Source: Paramacrobiotus richtersi
Lineage: Eukaryota; Tardigrada; Eutardigrada; Parachela; Macrobiotidae
Length of the DNA: 34,712 bases
Direction of reading: 5' to 3'
Assembly (NCBI GenBank): GCA_034698045.1
Contig: JAQGAU010000201.1
Coordinates: forward strand, 1 to 34,712
Part shown: positions 11,671 through 22,307 of the stretch, piece after piece
Layout: every line of letters starts with the position of its first letter
How positions within the stretch are numbered: the first letter of the stretch is position 1
The notes under the pieces: generated by a model
Databases searched by the model: none
Seen by the model: the letters and a program-made list of their open reading frames with translations, nothing else
Told to the model about the DNA's origin: nothing
Made by a program: the position numbers and the translations under genes

Positions 11671-12730
11671 TGACCAAAATGCTTAACGTGCTGCCTTAGG
11701 TCCCAGTTTCATGAAACGCAAATTTCGGGCACTCGACATGATTGCCCATTCCTTCCTGCACCTTTTAAGCTATAGATGTCCATTTTGTATCCCTGTTCCT
11801 TAACTGTGTAGATTTAAATCTGGTCACCTCCAGGTCTGGAAACCTATCAGACCCTTGCATCATACGTTTGAACTTTGAGTTCCGAAATTGCTGAAAAATC
11901 CGAAACCGATTCGATTTTGGTTTGAGTGCACTTATGCGGTAGACCAATCATTTCTGTTTCTGAAAAACCATGACAGAGCCGTTTTCGAGTCCTCGGCACT
12001 GTGCTGTGGGCGTGGCAGTGCAAGCACTGAAAGAGCATACCCTATCGGACTTTGACCTTTCGTTTCATGGTCGCAGTAACTTTTTTTCCGGGTGATAGGA
12101 AAACCGGCATGCTCGTTATGAACTCGGACACCATTCTGAGTCCAAAAAGCTGCACAGCAAGCGGGCGAACCTGGCCAAAACGGCCGTACTTTTCTCAAAG
12201 GCAATACTCTCACATGTTGCTTGCTGTTGTTTATGGTATAAAATTGAAACTATTTTGCTGTGGCATCGGTGCAGCAAATTTCCTATACGCTTATGCTACG
12301 ACCATGTCGGGACTGTCCCTCGTTTATGCAGCCGCACTAGAGCGCTGCGACATTCCTGCCTGAGGAATACGGGCCATATCCAGTTTCTTAGTTTTTACTA
12401 TAGAAGTCTACGAGAGGTAAAGTTCCGTACCAAAGTTCACTGGTTTTTCGACGGTTGACTGCAGTTGGCTTAAGCTAGGAACTACCCTGGCTTGAGTACT
12501 TTCGAACAATGCGCATAACACCCTCAAACGCTCGCTGGAGAGTTTTCTACAACATTGTTTATAAGACCACGAAAACTAAGTCCACCCCTTCTTGTTAGCA
12601 ACGGTATGTACAGGAAGGGACTGCAGTGCGTTCATAGTAAAGTGTTTCATTGGATGCAGCTTAGAAAGTTGCCCTAGAAACGCGAGAAGCATTTGCCCGT
12701 ATACTACCCACGGCTGGGATACCCTGGGAG
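11671..12730. other. Extra segment absent from the right side of the inverted structure
   Basis: No gene can be supported. This segment separates two blocks that are adjacent on the right side of the inverted repeat, which suggests an insertion on the left or a deletion on the right. Short borders AAATGCTT and AAGCATTT are mutually inverted. The small open frames here have no recognisable domain. Confidence 0.35.
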
Positions 12731-12999
12731 GGTACTGATAGTTCATGGTACTACCAGTGGTACTGGTACTGGTTCTGGTAATAAAAGTGGTAATGGTACT
12801 GGTGGTGGTAATGGTACTGGTAATGGTACTGGTTATGGTACTGGTAGTGGTACTGGTTATGGTACTGGTACTGGTAATTGTACTGGTTGTGGCACTGGTG
12901 GTGGGCCGCGCCACCAGTTCAGACGTGTTAATGGCCTCTTTCGACCACAATGGTAACAAATTTGCATATAGAAATCATAGAATCAAAAAATAATTCCAC
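12731..12999 (+). repeat. Left arm of satellite-bearing long inverted repeat
   Basis: The arm begins with a block ending TAGTTCATGGTACTACCA. It then carries a GGTACTGGT/GGTAATGGT-type satellite (about 12752-12905), then GGGCCGCGCCACCAGTTC, and ends in AT-rich sequence with AAATAATTCCAC. The same order occurs inverted at 13942-14190. The satellite gives long spurious open frames (Thr/Gly or Val/Leu repeats). It resembles a foldback-type element, where subterminal tandem repeats lie inside long inverted termini. Confidence 0.65.
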
Positions 13000-13941
13000 G
13001 TTGTAATTGTGCGTAACAAAAAATTTTGTGCGCATATTTTTCGTTGTGAAACCTGTATAGTATAGCTGCAAACAATTTAGTTCACACTTATCTAGAGCGC
13101 AAAAGCCGTGAACAGGTCTTTTGCAGGAAATTGTTTGCCTTCGTCTTAATCATCCCGCCTTGTGAGTATCATGAACTATAGCGCAACTTAACCTTTACAG
13201 CATTTCGTTAGTCAAAGCCAGTGTTTTTTCCATCGTTTTGTTAATGACGTATGCATAATGCGTGTAAGAAACGGAACCGAGTGCCCACTACTTTACGTGC
13301 TTTTTTACGTGCGTACACAAAAATAGTTCTCCCAAGAGCTATCCAGCTTGTTTACGCTGTTTAGACGTTTTGGAAACTATTAAGAACTTCCTGATAAAAG
13401 ATAGACCTATATCATTTCTTTGTCCGTTCGTGGCCTCGGTGACCAGTGGTTACACAATATGGCGAACATAAGCATGGCTATGATTCCGGTGTGGTGAACA
13501 GTTCGAAGAAATTTTTGTTACATTTCACAAATAATTTCAAAACCCTTTAAATCCACTTTCTAATTTTCCTGCCATCCTTTCCGTTTGAAACTGGTTCAGC
13601 ATATTCACGTCTGCGCATTTATTGATCTATTGCCCAAGCAAATCGGCTGGAAATGGGGAGTTTGAAAGCGGCATCTCTGCTTAAACGTTTTGGTTACACT
13701 GCGCAACAATTGCTGGTTATCGACACGCTAACAAGACGATGCAGGTCCATCTTTAGCTTATCTTGTCACAAGCACTGTAGTGCTTGTGATAGTAACATTC
13801 ATTTCTGTTTCCCACACGCATACGTTATTAACAAAACGATGACAAAAGCGGTGACTAGGGAAACGCTGTGTAGGTTACGGTGCACTACAGTTCACTCACT
13901 CCGTAGGATTACCAAGATAAAAGCGAAAATTATACTGGATT
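13000..13941. other. Spacer between the satellite-bearing inverted arms
   Basis: The 0.94-kb centre of the inverted structure. A 122-codon open frame (13653-14021) runs into the right arm and shows no known domain. A perfect hairpin with arms TCACAAGCAC and GTGCTTGTGA and loop TGTA lies at 13766-13789. No transposase is recognised, so any element would be non-autonomous. Confidence 0.4.
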
Positions 13942-14190
13942 GTGGAATTATTTCTTGCTCCTATGAATTTTTATTGGCAGATTTACAATTGTGGTTGACA
14001 GAGGTCCGTTCGTTTGTTTGAACTGGTGGCGCGACCCACTACCAGCACCGATACCAGTACCATAACCATTACCAGGGCCACTGCCAGTACATAACCAGTA
14101 CCACTAGCAGTACCATAACCCCTACCATTACCATTACCATTGCCAGTACCAGTACCAGTACCAGTGGTAGTACCATGAACTATAAGTACC
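13942..14190 (-). repeat. Right arm of satellite-bearing long inverted repeat
   Basis: Read on the minus strand, this repeats the left arm in the same order: TAGTTCATGGTACTACCA, a TGGTAC/TGGTAA-type satellite, then TCGCGCCACCAGTTC, then GACCTCTGTCAACCAC, then GAAATAATTCCAC. Similarity outside the satellite shows the arms share ancestry and are not just two independent microsatellites. Confidence 0.65.
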
Positions 14191-14226
14191 CCGGCTGGGA
14201 TATACGGCTCGATACGCTTTTGTTCG

Positions 14227-14250
14227 GACTTGGCCTAAATTATGTGTATA
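14227..14250 (-). repeat. Outer inverted match, right copy
   Basis: A perfect 24-base inverted copy of 11647-11670. Similarity becomes weak immediately outside it. Confidence 0.55.
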
Positions 14251-15511
14251 CTGTATTATTGCTGTTTTTGTCCTTATCCGTGTTAAACATTCGGTTCTGC
14301 AAAGCGAAACACCAGTCTTCTCGAATCTCGAACGTCTGCTACGAAGTACCTCCACTGCCTTAACTCATTTTGGGTTGCTTCCGGTTGTTGCACAAAACAT
14401 ACCGAGTAGTAAAACAAACATACTTATAGTCTACTACTGAGCTGCAGCAAACGATTTCTTGAAACTCGTGGTAAAGGTTATCCTGCTTCTGCTGAAGGTC
14501 AATCATCTGATTTTCAGCGAAACAGTGCATTGGTTCGGGCTACTTTCATATCGCGCTGCTCCAGGCCCGGTCATACGTGTAGGTTTAGTACCAAATCAAG
14601 GTAGAGTTTTTAATTTTTACTGTATCTTATGTTACCCGCCGCTTCGATCGGTCAGACAATTCTAATAGTTTCGTAATTTTGATTTGCTCCAGAATGCACA
14701 CTCCAAATCTCAAACGAAATATGCCGTTTTGGTATTGTTTTTGTTTTGTCTAGTTGCCGGTCAAGCGTTCGATGCTAAGCGGAGTAGTTAGTTGTTTTGG
14801 GGTACTTGATTTTTTACTGCGTTTTGCTTCTTCCTGGTTTGGGTTGAAAGATCGGTATTCAAGACAATATAAAATTTAGTTAGGTAGCAAAGCAAAACTG
14901 CCAGTTTTCTAAGAAGTATCTCTTTTTTCGTTCATCTGAAGGTTAAACAAATATTAGCCAATCAAACGGGAAGTGAACAATGAGCAAGGGGATTTGAAAT
15001 GGCCCGAATTACTGAAATGTACGGACAGCCAAACGTTGCGTTGACTTCAAACTGCAGTTCATAGATCCTTATGGTTAGCACTGACATTCCCAGCACAGTA
15101 TTTACCGTAGTGGCAGTACCCACACGGACAGTGCCTGCGCTAAGCTGTGTCTTTTCAGCATCTTCTGTAGTTCGCAGTTTTTTGTTTCGCGAGCTAGTTT
15201 ATTACTAAGTGTTCGCAGTAACTATCCTACGCAGTTCGTCGTCAACTTTGTTAACCTTAGTCAAAATAGAGTAGAACAAACAAATTCAGACAGTTTCAGA
15301 ACTGTTAAGCGACAAATCGGTTGAATCTCAGCAGCGATGACTCAAAACACTGAACAGCAAAATTTCGACCACATTCAAACACAATCGACATATCGCTGCC
15401 GACCACGAATAACAACCAAAGGCCACAGAATGAGAAAACTACAACCACGGTCCACAAACGACCATAAAGGTCACTGGAAGCCACAACCGCAACGTTTTCG
15501 TTACACCCTTC
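14251..15511. other. Non-coding accessory DNA
   Basis: No exon, RNA gene or repeat could be supported in this 1.26-kb stretch. Open frames are short and lack splice-compatible extensions. Confidence 0.4.
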
Positions 15512-15600
15512 ATGTGGCGCAGTGCTTTTAAGCCGTGTAGCCAGCAACCAAGCTAGACGGCCGCGGTTCAATCCCCACCTTCGCCCAATCAAAAAAATAG
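15512..15600 (+). repeat. tRNA-derived SINE-like head
   Basis: TGGCGCAGTGC (15514-15524) fits an A box and GGTTCAATCC (15565-15574) fits a B box, in the right order and about 40 bases apart. The stretch ends in CCCCACCTTCGCCC and is followed by an A-rich tract, as in tRNA-derived SINEs. The cloverleaf is degenerate, so a functional tRNA is unlikely. Confidence 0.5.
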
Positions 15601-15640
15601 CAAAAAGTGCAGAGCAAGCGGCTGACCATGGGCTAGCACG

Positions 15641-15715
15641 TGGCGTGGCACAGTGGACCAGGCAGCCTACCATCACAGAGACAGGCATGAGGCGTTGGGG
15701 GATCGCATTCCACCT
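15641..15715 (+). repeat. Second tRNA-like Pol III promoter block
   Basis: TGGCACAGTGG (15646-15656) resembles an A box, and GGATCGCATTCC (about 15699-15710) weakly resembles a B box. The position directly after the first SINE head suggests a dimeric SINE or two adjacent insertions. Confidence 0.3.
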
Positions 15716-15761
15716 GTGGCTGTTCAGTGTATCCGCTTGGACTGAGCAGCCCGTCATGTCA

Positions 15762-15769
15762 GCAGTATC
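15762..15769 (+). repeat. 8-bp target-site duplication, left copy
   Basis: GCAGTATC directly abuts the terminal CAAGGGCGAGTCT of the 7-kb transposon. The same 8 bases in the same orientation follow its right end. If the terminus is taken as one base longer on each side, the duplication reads CAGTAT (6 bp). Confidence 0.75.
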
Positions 15770-15789
15770 CAAGGGCGAGTCTAGCCCAA

Positions 15790-15913
15790 AAAAGCTGTTG
15801 GGCACACTTTGTGCCCAGCGGCACTGGTCGTGCAAAACCTGTGCCCATCGGCACGCTGAAAATCAGTTTTGTGCCCAGCGGCACGTCGGCAAAAAAATGT
15901 GCCATTGGGCACA
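15790..15913 (+). repeat. Subterminal palindrome array, left end
   Basis: Five short palindromes lie in about 120 bp: TGGGCACACTTTGTGCCCA, then GTGCCCAGCGGCAC, GTGCCCATCGGCAC, GTGCCCAGCGGCAC and GTGCCATTGGGCAC. Each has the form GTGCC-N4-GGCAC. Related copies occur in the right terminal repeat. Such arrays are typical subterminal transposase-binding sites; binding here is inferred. Confidence 0.75.
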
Positions 15914-16187
15914 ATATAAAATTTTTAATTTTATTACTGTGTGATCACAATAATCCTCCTCTAATAGGGTTATTATTTGCTCGTACCGGTATGATATGAC
16001 AGTCACACTTTCAACGCAACCAATACCTCTCAATAAAAAAGTTGCCATACAACTTACACATATATCATTCAAAAAAGGTTGATTCTAACATCCTAAATCA
16101 GTTTTCAAAATGCCCGACTTTGCTGCTGGTACAAAGATACCCAAAGTTATTCCTTATCCCACCCCGCCATATCATTGTCACAGTTAA

Positions 16188-16233
16188 TCACAGCCATGAT
16201 ACAATACAATTGTATTGTATGATGTCACAGCCA
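16188..16233. repeat. 28-bp palindromic insert with 9-bp direct repeat inside the left terminal repeat
   Basis: TCACAGCCA occurs at 16188-16196 and again at 16225-16233. Between them are 28 bases whose core 22 (16199-16220) form a perfect palindrome built on ATTGTAT. The right terminal repeat has a single uninterrupted CACAGCCACCGACCGG at the corresponding place, so the left copy gained 37 bp. Confidence 0.75.
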
Positions 16234-17112
16234 TCGACCGGAGACAGTAAAAGCGTTTTAGGTAACGAGCCCTTACACTATGGTGGGTGCTAACAATAAG
16301 TAAATTGAGCACTCGGTACGGCAGCATCAAGGAACCGAAACATTCGGAAAAAGTGATAAAATGTTATGTGTATTAAACACTTTTTTTGTTAATTAACACA
16401 ACTCTGATGAACGAGCGTTTCCACGTTTTACCGGTGGCAAAATTTTATTACATTTTTTATACACTAACTGGTGTTTAGTCTTTCACATTATAACGGTAAC
16501 TCCTAAGCTACCACTAGTGGATTGGGTTGAACACCCGTACCACGATTGTTGATAATGGTGATTAGGATAGAATCAGGATTACGGCTGTTATCTTACATAA
16601 TCGATGGTCAACTATGAGTGCGCATAATTAGCCACAGGCACATGTGACGTAGGGTGTGATTTGGTCTGGCCCCTTTCAACTCGTTTTGGATTAACAGCGC
16701 GCGAGTTTTAACACACGCGTCTACGAGAATCGTGCGCCTTATCCAGATGTTTTCTGAACATCTTCTGCACAGTTAACAATTTAGCATAGTTGCTGAGAGG
16801 TGTACTGTTTACCTTAGGATTCTCTATAATTAGCATGTAAAACCAAAAATTTACGCCGGCTGGATCATTTATTAGCAATCAAAATTTCTAGACCAGCCTG
16901 ACAGACGGAAATGGCCCATGTTGAGTGTCTTGCCTCGAGTGCGGCCGCGACGCGATTAAAGATCGTGATATAGTACTAAGACTACATTGCTGCAGCATAG
17001 AACGACAAAATAATCCAAAAAATAATCGTTTTCCATTTTCTATCAGCTGTTATCTTCTGGTATACGTGCTCGCCGTCAATATTTGTTTCCACATCAATAC
17101 TACCTGATAGTT

Positions 17113-19231
17113 ATGTCGGATTCGGATCCTTCTGATGATGCTCACAATCAGGTATGGTTCAAAACACATGAACATTTGGTACCTTGAAAGTTGCAGCCAC
17201 TGGTATTCCAGTTTAGAAAAATATTCCTTATTGTTATCAACAGCAAAACTCAATTTAAACGTTGCATACTGAATAAAATCTGCTGATCAAATTTCCCTTA
17301 AATAATAAATATGGTAAAACTTGTAGAAACAGGCGTCAAGAGGAGGAATATCATGCTGCATTCCACGGTGTGTGCATTACTCCACAAGACCTGGCTCAGA
17401 AGGTATTACGTACCATAGAATACCATCAAGCAGAGACCCTCGTTATCCGATGTGGATTCAGCGTGTTCGACGGCCCGTGAATTGGTTACCCACCAAAGCT
17501 ACTCGTGTATGCAGCACACATTTTATCCAGACGGATTTCGTGGTCACAACGAAAACGGGAAAGCCAGCGAAAATGAAAAAGCTCACAAACACTGCAGTAC
17601 CGTCTGTTTTTGACTGTATGCCTGGTACGGCACAGCCAGTCAACTGCACTGCTGCTAACGTTAGACCGCCACCAAAAGACCGCAACGCTGTCCCATCTAC
17701 ACCAAACCCCCGGAAAAGGAAAAGGCTAGAGATTTCGGTGCAGACAGATATTCACTCAACCGATGTTGATCAGCTACGAACGCAGGTTAACGACCTAACT
17801 GCTGAACTTAACCGGACACGTGAACAATTGATCAATAAAGATCAAGAAATCGCACGTTTAAACGAGAGATTACAGCATTTGGAAAAACAAAAGGTAAATA
17901 CGAATATATACGGATGTAAAGACACCATGTATATACATATGTACATATGTAAAGATACCATGTTTTTGGTAATACATACATATGTATATATAAAAAAATA
18001 CCGTGATTATACGGTAATAACGGTATAAAAATACAGTAATTCGTAAAAGAAAGCAGAATGTCTGCATATATTTTTGTTTGTTGTTACACTGCGAGAACTG
18101 CTTTTAACGTCAAAATTCATTGAACGGATAGCAATAAATATTTGTTGTTATATTTGAGTGCTTAACGTAATTTTGTTGTCGTTGCAGAATATGCGTATTA
18201 TGGAACTCTTGGCGGAAGTAAAGCAGCTGGAAGAGTCAAATCTGGCTCTAGAGCAGCGCATGGAGCGACAGGAATTTCGGGCCGAAAAATTCGCTATCAG
18301 CGACAGAGCAATACAAAATCTCACTGGGCTAATGTCATACGGACAGTTCAAAGCAATCTTTGAAACCGTATTTGGAGGGAAAAATCAGGACTTTTTGGAT
18401 ACTTTACTGATCGCCAAGCGGAATGGCGAAATTCATTATCCCGACAGGTCAAAGCGCGGCGGCGCTCCTTTGGCGCTGAACCATTTTAATCAGTGCTTTC
18501 TGACTCTGATGAAGCTCCGTACAGGAATGACCTACACCGTATTATCTGCAATATTTGGTATTGATGCGCGTACTGTGGGGAGGTATTATAACTGCTGGCT
18601 ACACGTTATGGACGAGCGAATGCAGCGCGTTTTCAGAGAGTTTCCGTACCACAATGTCGATCCCCTTCCTATCCCTCCTAAGATTGCCGCACTATTCCCA
18701 AAAATCACCATGATTATTGACTGTTTCGAAATAAGGATTGAAAAGCCCAAGAACCCCGACGCTGCCCGTAAATGCTGGTCTAACTACAAAAAAGGATACA
18801 CTATCAAGTATCTGGTTGGGTCTGAAATCGACGGTAATATGTGCTTCCTTTCGCATCCGTATCAGGGATCAATTTCTGATCCTGCGATTGTTAAAGCGTC
18901 AAATCTATTTCAAAAACTAACCATCGGCGATGTCGTGTTAGCGGATCGAGGTTTTCAGCTCACGGACTTGGCGCGAAATCTTGGCGTTGAGTGGATAGTT
19001 CCGCCATCTGTTCGGAAAGACGAAAACATGTCACGCGAGAAATTGAGCAGAACATTACAGACTGCTAGAGGCCGTATTGTAATCGAAAACTCGATTGGCC
19101 GTGCGAAAACATTCAGTCAAATCCGGGGGCCACTGCATATTTCTGACCTGCAACGCATCGGAACGGAAGTGAAGGTCGTTTTTAATTTGTGCAAATTCCT
19201 GCCGTCAGGACGACGGAGAGCCTGTTTCTGA
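17113..19231 (+). CDS. THAP-domain DDE_4 transposase (ISL2EU-like)
   Basis: Exons 17113-17151, 17333-17893 and 18188-19231, all phase 0, give 547 residues. A THAP zinc finger spans about residues 19-106: CCIPRC, then HRIP, W54, VCSTHF and AVPSVF. A basic patch, RKRKR, is near 140 and a coiled coil covers about 155-245. A helix-turn-helix (about 305-340, MTYTVLSAIFGIDARTVGRY) precedes the DDE_4 catalytic core. The probable triad is D378 (MIIDCFEI), D453 (VLADRGF) and E500 (IVIENSIGRAKTF). THAP binds the element ends and the DDE core cuts and joins DNA in the nucleus. An acidic C-terminal extension continues in another frame after the stop and is annotated separately. Convergent with the YqaJ gene. 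Confidence 0.93.
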
Positions 19232-19331
19232 AGATGGAGCTGTTGAAGATGTTTCTGACAAACTACTGACATTAGATGATCTGCTGCGTGTTGAACTGGA
19301 TGATGGAATATTGTATGAACCACTTCCGTAG
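19200..19331 (+). pseudogene. Out-of-frame acidic C-terminal tail of the transposase
   Basis: One base out of register with the transposase frame, an open stretch reads QDDGEPVSEDGAVED, then VSDKLLTLDDLL, then VELDDGILYEPLP and TAG at 19329-19331. It is strongly acidic and protein-like. The in-frame end instead turns basic (SGRRRACF) and stops at 19231. A single-base change around 19200-19206 would explain this. Assembly error is possible. Confidence 0.6.
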
Positions 19332-19842
19332 CTATTTTGGCTCTATTAGCAAGTAAATGGTATATGTCGGGCACTTTTCTGTGTTTACAGTTTGAGGTCG
19401 ATAAAGTTAGTTAGTGTGAGCTGAGTAAAAAAGTTACAATACATAAAAACGATACAACACAATACAATACAGGCTTCTGCACGTTACGTGTTTCGATAAT
19501 AAGATAGCTACACGTAACCTTATATATATTCTTTCTGTAAAATTCTATAATAAGTCTGTTAATCTTTTTTTATAAATGTTTATGTGTATAAGTATATTTG
19601 TGTGATATGCATACATATATTAACTATGCAGTTACAATATAATTACTCGCTACGTGACAAAATCAATAACTGCATCGTTTATTACGGGTGGGTAGCAATT
19701 GCGCAGCAGTCTCGCAGTTCTCCTTCCGCATACGGTTGTAGTCTAACTCATCCATCATTTCTTTTCAATTGCTATTTATTTTTCCCCCAATAACCGTACA
19801 AATCCAGACCCATTAAAAAAGAGTAGCAGTAATGCGCGGGGC

Positions 19843-21602
19843 TTATAAAGTCAGCCGCACCGGTAAAAAGGCAGTGAAATAATAGGCGCTGGCTTGCTTA
19901 AAAATAAAGTCAACAGCCTCTTCGTCGAAAGCGATTTTTTCCATAAAATGGTCATTACTAACGCCAGAGTATGCAAAAAAATAACAGTTCTCGATTCCTG
20001 CACACGCCATTGCCGCTTGAATTTGATAGTAATGCTCGTGAGAACGCTTCAACACAAAAACCCCTTCGCCGTTGTCCACAATGTAAGGCAGGTCATGGGG
20101 CGCTTTTGCCGGGTCAAACGTTTTAATCTCCAGTAGCGACCAGGTTGACCAATTCGTTGTTCTATCGACCTGCTGGACAAGTCGATCCGGAGAAGCCGCC
20201 ATCCATGGTTCCGAAGGTTGAATGCAAAGACCAGTCCGGTACAGATACGTAATAGTCTGATCACAAGAGCTTAGCGCACAAAACGCGTCTGCTGCCTCCT
20301 GCTCCATGTCAATTCTTCTTTTCACCGCTGGGATATGACGCAATGAAGCGGGAGATATCAACGACGCAGACAGTTTTGCCAAGCGCTCTTCTTTTCCTGC
20401 CGTATTACGTTGCATAGCTGTGCATACTTTTTTAACTCGAGATGCTGTTACTCGTAGTGACCGCTGGTATGTCCACTCCGCGGAGGTCGCCTGTAGTCGC
20501 GTTGCCTGTTCGATTTGGGCACATGCGTCATTATCTTTCTCAACTCTTGTCTCGTAGAACTCGCGGAGCTCTATTGAGAGATTTTGAACATACTGACTAC
20601 CATATTTGTGCTTCAAAAGAGAAACGTCGGCAGGAATCACTGGTGCACAGGTCGGCCAATCAGTACAACTGATGAAAGGGTTTGTCAGTTCTGGACTTCC
20701 CTGGCGCGGAAGTCGTAAGTTGACGCTAGCATCTTCCACAAGGCGAATTAGGTGTTTGGGAAACAATTTCGTATCTGCCAGCACCGTCCGAATTTCTCGC
20801 ATCTCGTCTGTACCGATTTCCCGATATGCTGGATGAATGCGGCTTTCTAAATTCGGCTTCCACTTGTGCCTTCTTTCCGGCTTTAAAAATACTGCATACA
20901 GATCCGCCCGCCCGGGCACAAGCTCACGAGATCGGGACCGCAAAGATGGAACGCCCCACTGCTGCTCCATGCTCGTGACCGGCACTGCTGATTGCCAGGC
21001 TGGAATTTGTCCTCCGTCGATCACAATTCGGATTGCGTAAATAAGTGCACAAATATGCTTGCACAGAGCGTTTTCTCCGTGACCTCCTCCAGCACAGCAT
21101 GAGCATTCTGAACTTGTAATTTCCGCAGCCTCCTTATCTTCCAGCCGAATTTTCAGGCCGAGATTATAACTGATAGGTTTCATTTCCGAGTGACTTTTTG
21201 CAGTAATAGTTACGATTTCCGCAACCTGCCAAATGAGCCATCGACTGTAGTATTATAAAGCAGAAAATATCACATTTACTACTAATTTCCCGTATACATA
21301 GCCGCAAAAAAGATTGGGAATATATAATAAATACGTAAATTGACGAATAAAATGTTAATCTTGATTATATTGAGATATTCATGAAAATGTGTTACCGTCG
21401 TCATTCGGAGCTGCTGAATATATCCCGTAGCCGCCAATCGATAGCCTTTATCGTTGATGTTTTTTTTATTATTTCCGATCCATAGTACAAGATCAGGACG
21501 CAACCGATTCCATAAGTCGACAAGTATGTGATCGGGTATCTCGTAAACGGTATCGCGAATTTCTCCAGCGGACGATATCCATGGTAGCCAGATCATAGGC
21601 AT
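19843..21602 (-). CDS. SWIM zinc finger - YqaJ exonuclease protein of the transposon
   Basis: Minus-strand exons 21602-21396 and 21225-19843 join in phase 0 (529 residues plus TAA). A SWIM motif, CxC...CxH, is at C110, C112, C124 and H126 (CSCC then CKH). The YqaJ domain occupies about residues 318-525 and has the lambda-exonuclease pattern: RVTASRV, E377 in DMEQEAADAF, SPDRL with D416, LEIK (E435, K437) and YYQIQ (Q470, Q472). The domain is a PD-(D/E)XK nuclease that in phages works in recombination. In ISL2EU elements it accompanies the transposase and may process ends or repair excision sites, but its role is unproven. All expected catalytic residues are present, so the gene looks intact. 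The first ATG (21602) follows a stop-rich region. Confidence 0.92.
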
Positions 21603-22307
21603 GTCGACTCCGTTTGGCGATTAGAAGCAAGTTTGTTACGTTGGTTATACAATGGACGACATCAGTTACAGAATTGCAACTAATATGAAGTGTGAAATTA
21701 TTATCGTTGCTTCAAAACGGTGCAATAGTACATATGTTACTTATTGAAAATCACTGCGTTTGAATAACTTGATGGTTTGCATGTGAAAATGTACGGCGCA
21801 TGCGTTAATCCATTTTGAGTGTGGGCGGAGAGAGGGGAGAAAGTGGGCCGTCTTAAGTAGGGCATGTGCCTCTGGCTAATAATGTGGTTTACCGGTAGAT
21901 GTTCGTAACAAGCGATGCAAACGTAGCAAGACGGTGGCAAGCAAAATAAGACGGCAAGCTGAGTCTATCGAAACTCGTAGGGCAAAAGTAAGATCAAGAT
22001 CATCTGCAGGATGTAGGACGCACGTTTTAGTATCAAGCATACAAGAAGCAAGATCGCCAAGATTTACTCTACTTTCAGATCTTACAGATTCATCTCAGAT
22101 TCTAACTAAGATGCATTAACATGGTCAAATGTGAGAGGGTTGGTCATCATGATTACGGATGAGTTGACCACTAAGATCACTCACACCGCTACAATATTAA
22201 TTTGTTTGATCGTTTAATTAATTAGTTCTGTTTTATTTAAATTTGGTTTCTTTTGGTTTGGTCTGGTCGCGCTGCTGAAGTAGGCCAACTTAAACACGTT
22301 TGCTGTA
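21603..22307. other. Upstream region of the YqaJ gene inside the transposon
   Basis: About 0.7 kb between the YqaJ start codon and the right terminal repeat. It should hold the promoter of the YqaJ gene. No further gene is supported. Confidence 0.5.

Larger units (their letters stand above)
15770..16345 (+). repeat. Left terminal inverted repeat of the transposon
   Basis: Matches the reverse complement of about 22308-22774 in collinear blocks. Among these are CGACTTTGCTGCT (near 16115), GTTAATCACAGCCA (near 16183), CGACCGGA (near 16235) and GCAGCATCAAGGAA (near 16321). The left copy has an extra stretch near 15945-16035 and a small palindromic insert at 16197-16224 that the right copy lacks. 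Confidence 0.8.

Noticed and set aside
12576..12993. Open frames of Thr/Ser, Gly/Thr and Val/Leu repeats
   Set aside because: All three come from translating the same GGTACTGGT-type satellite in different frames, and the inverted copy shows the same on the other strand.
15305..15835. 176-codon minus-strand open frame
   Set aside because: It runs through the SINE heads and across the transposon boundary into the terminal repeat, so it cannot be an ancestral gene.
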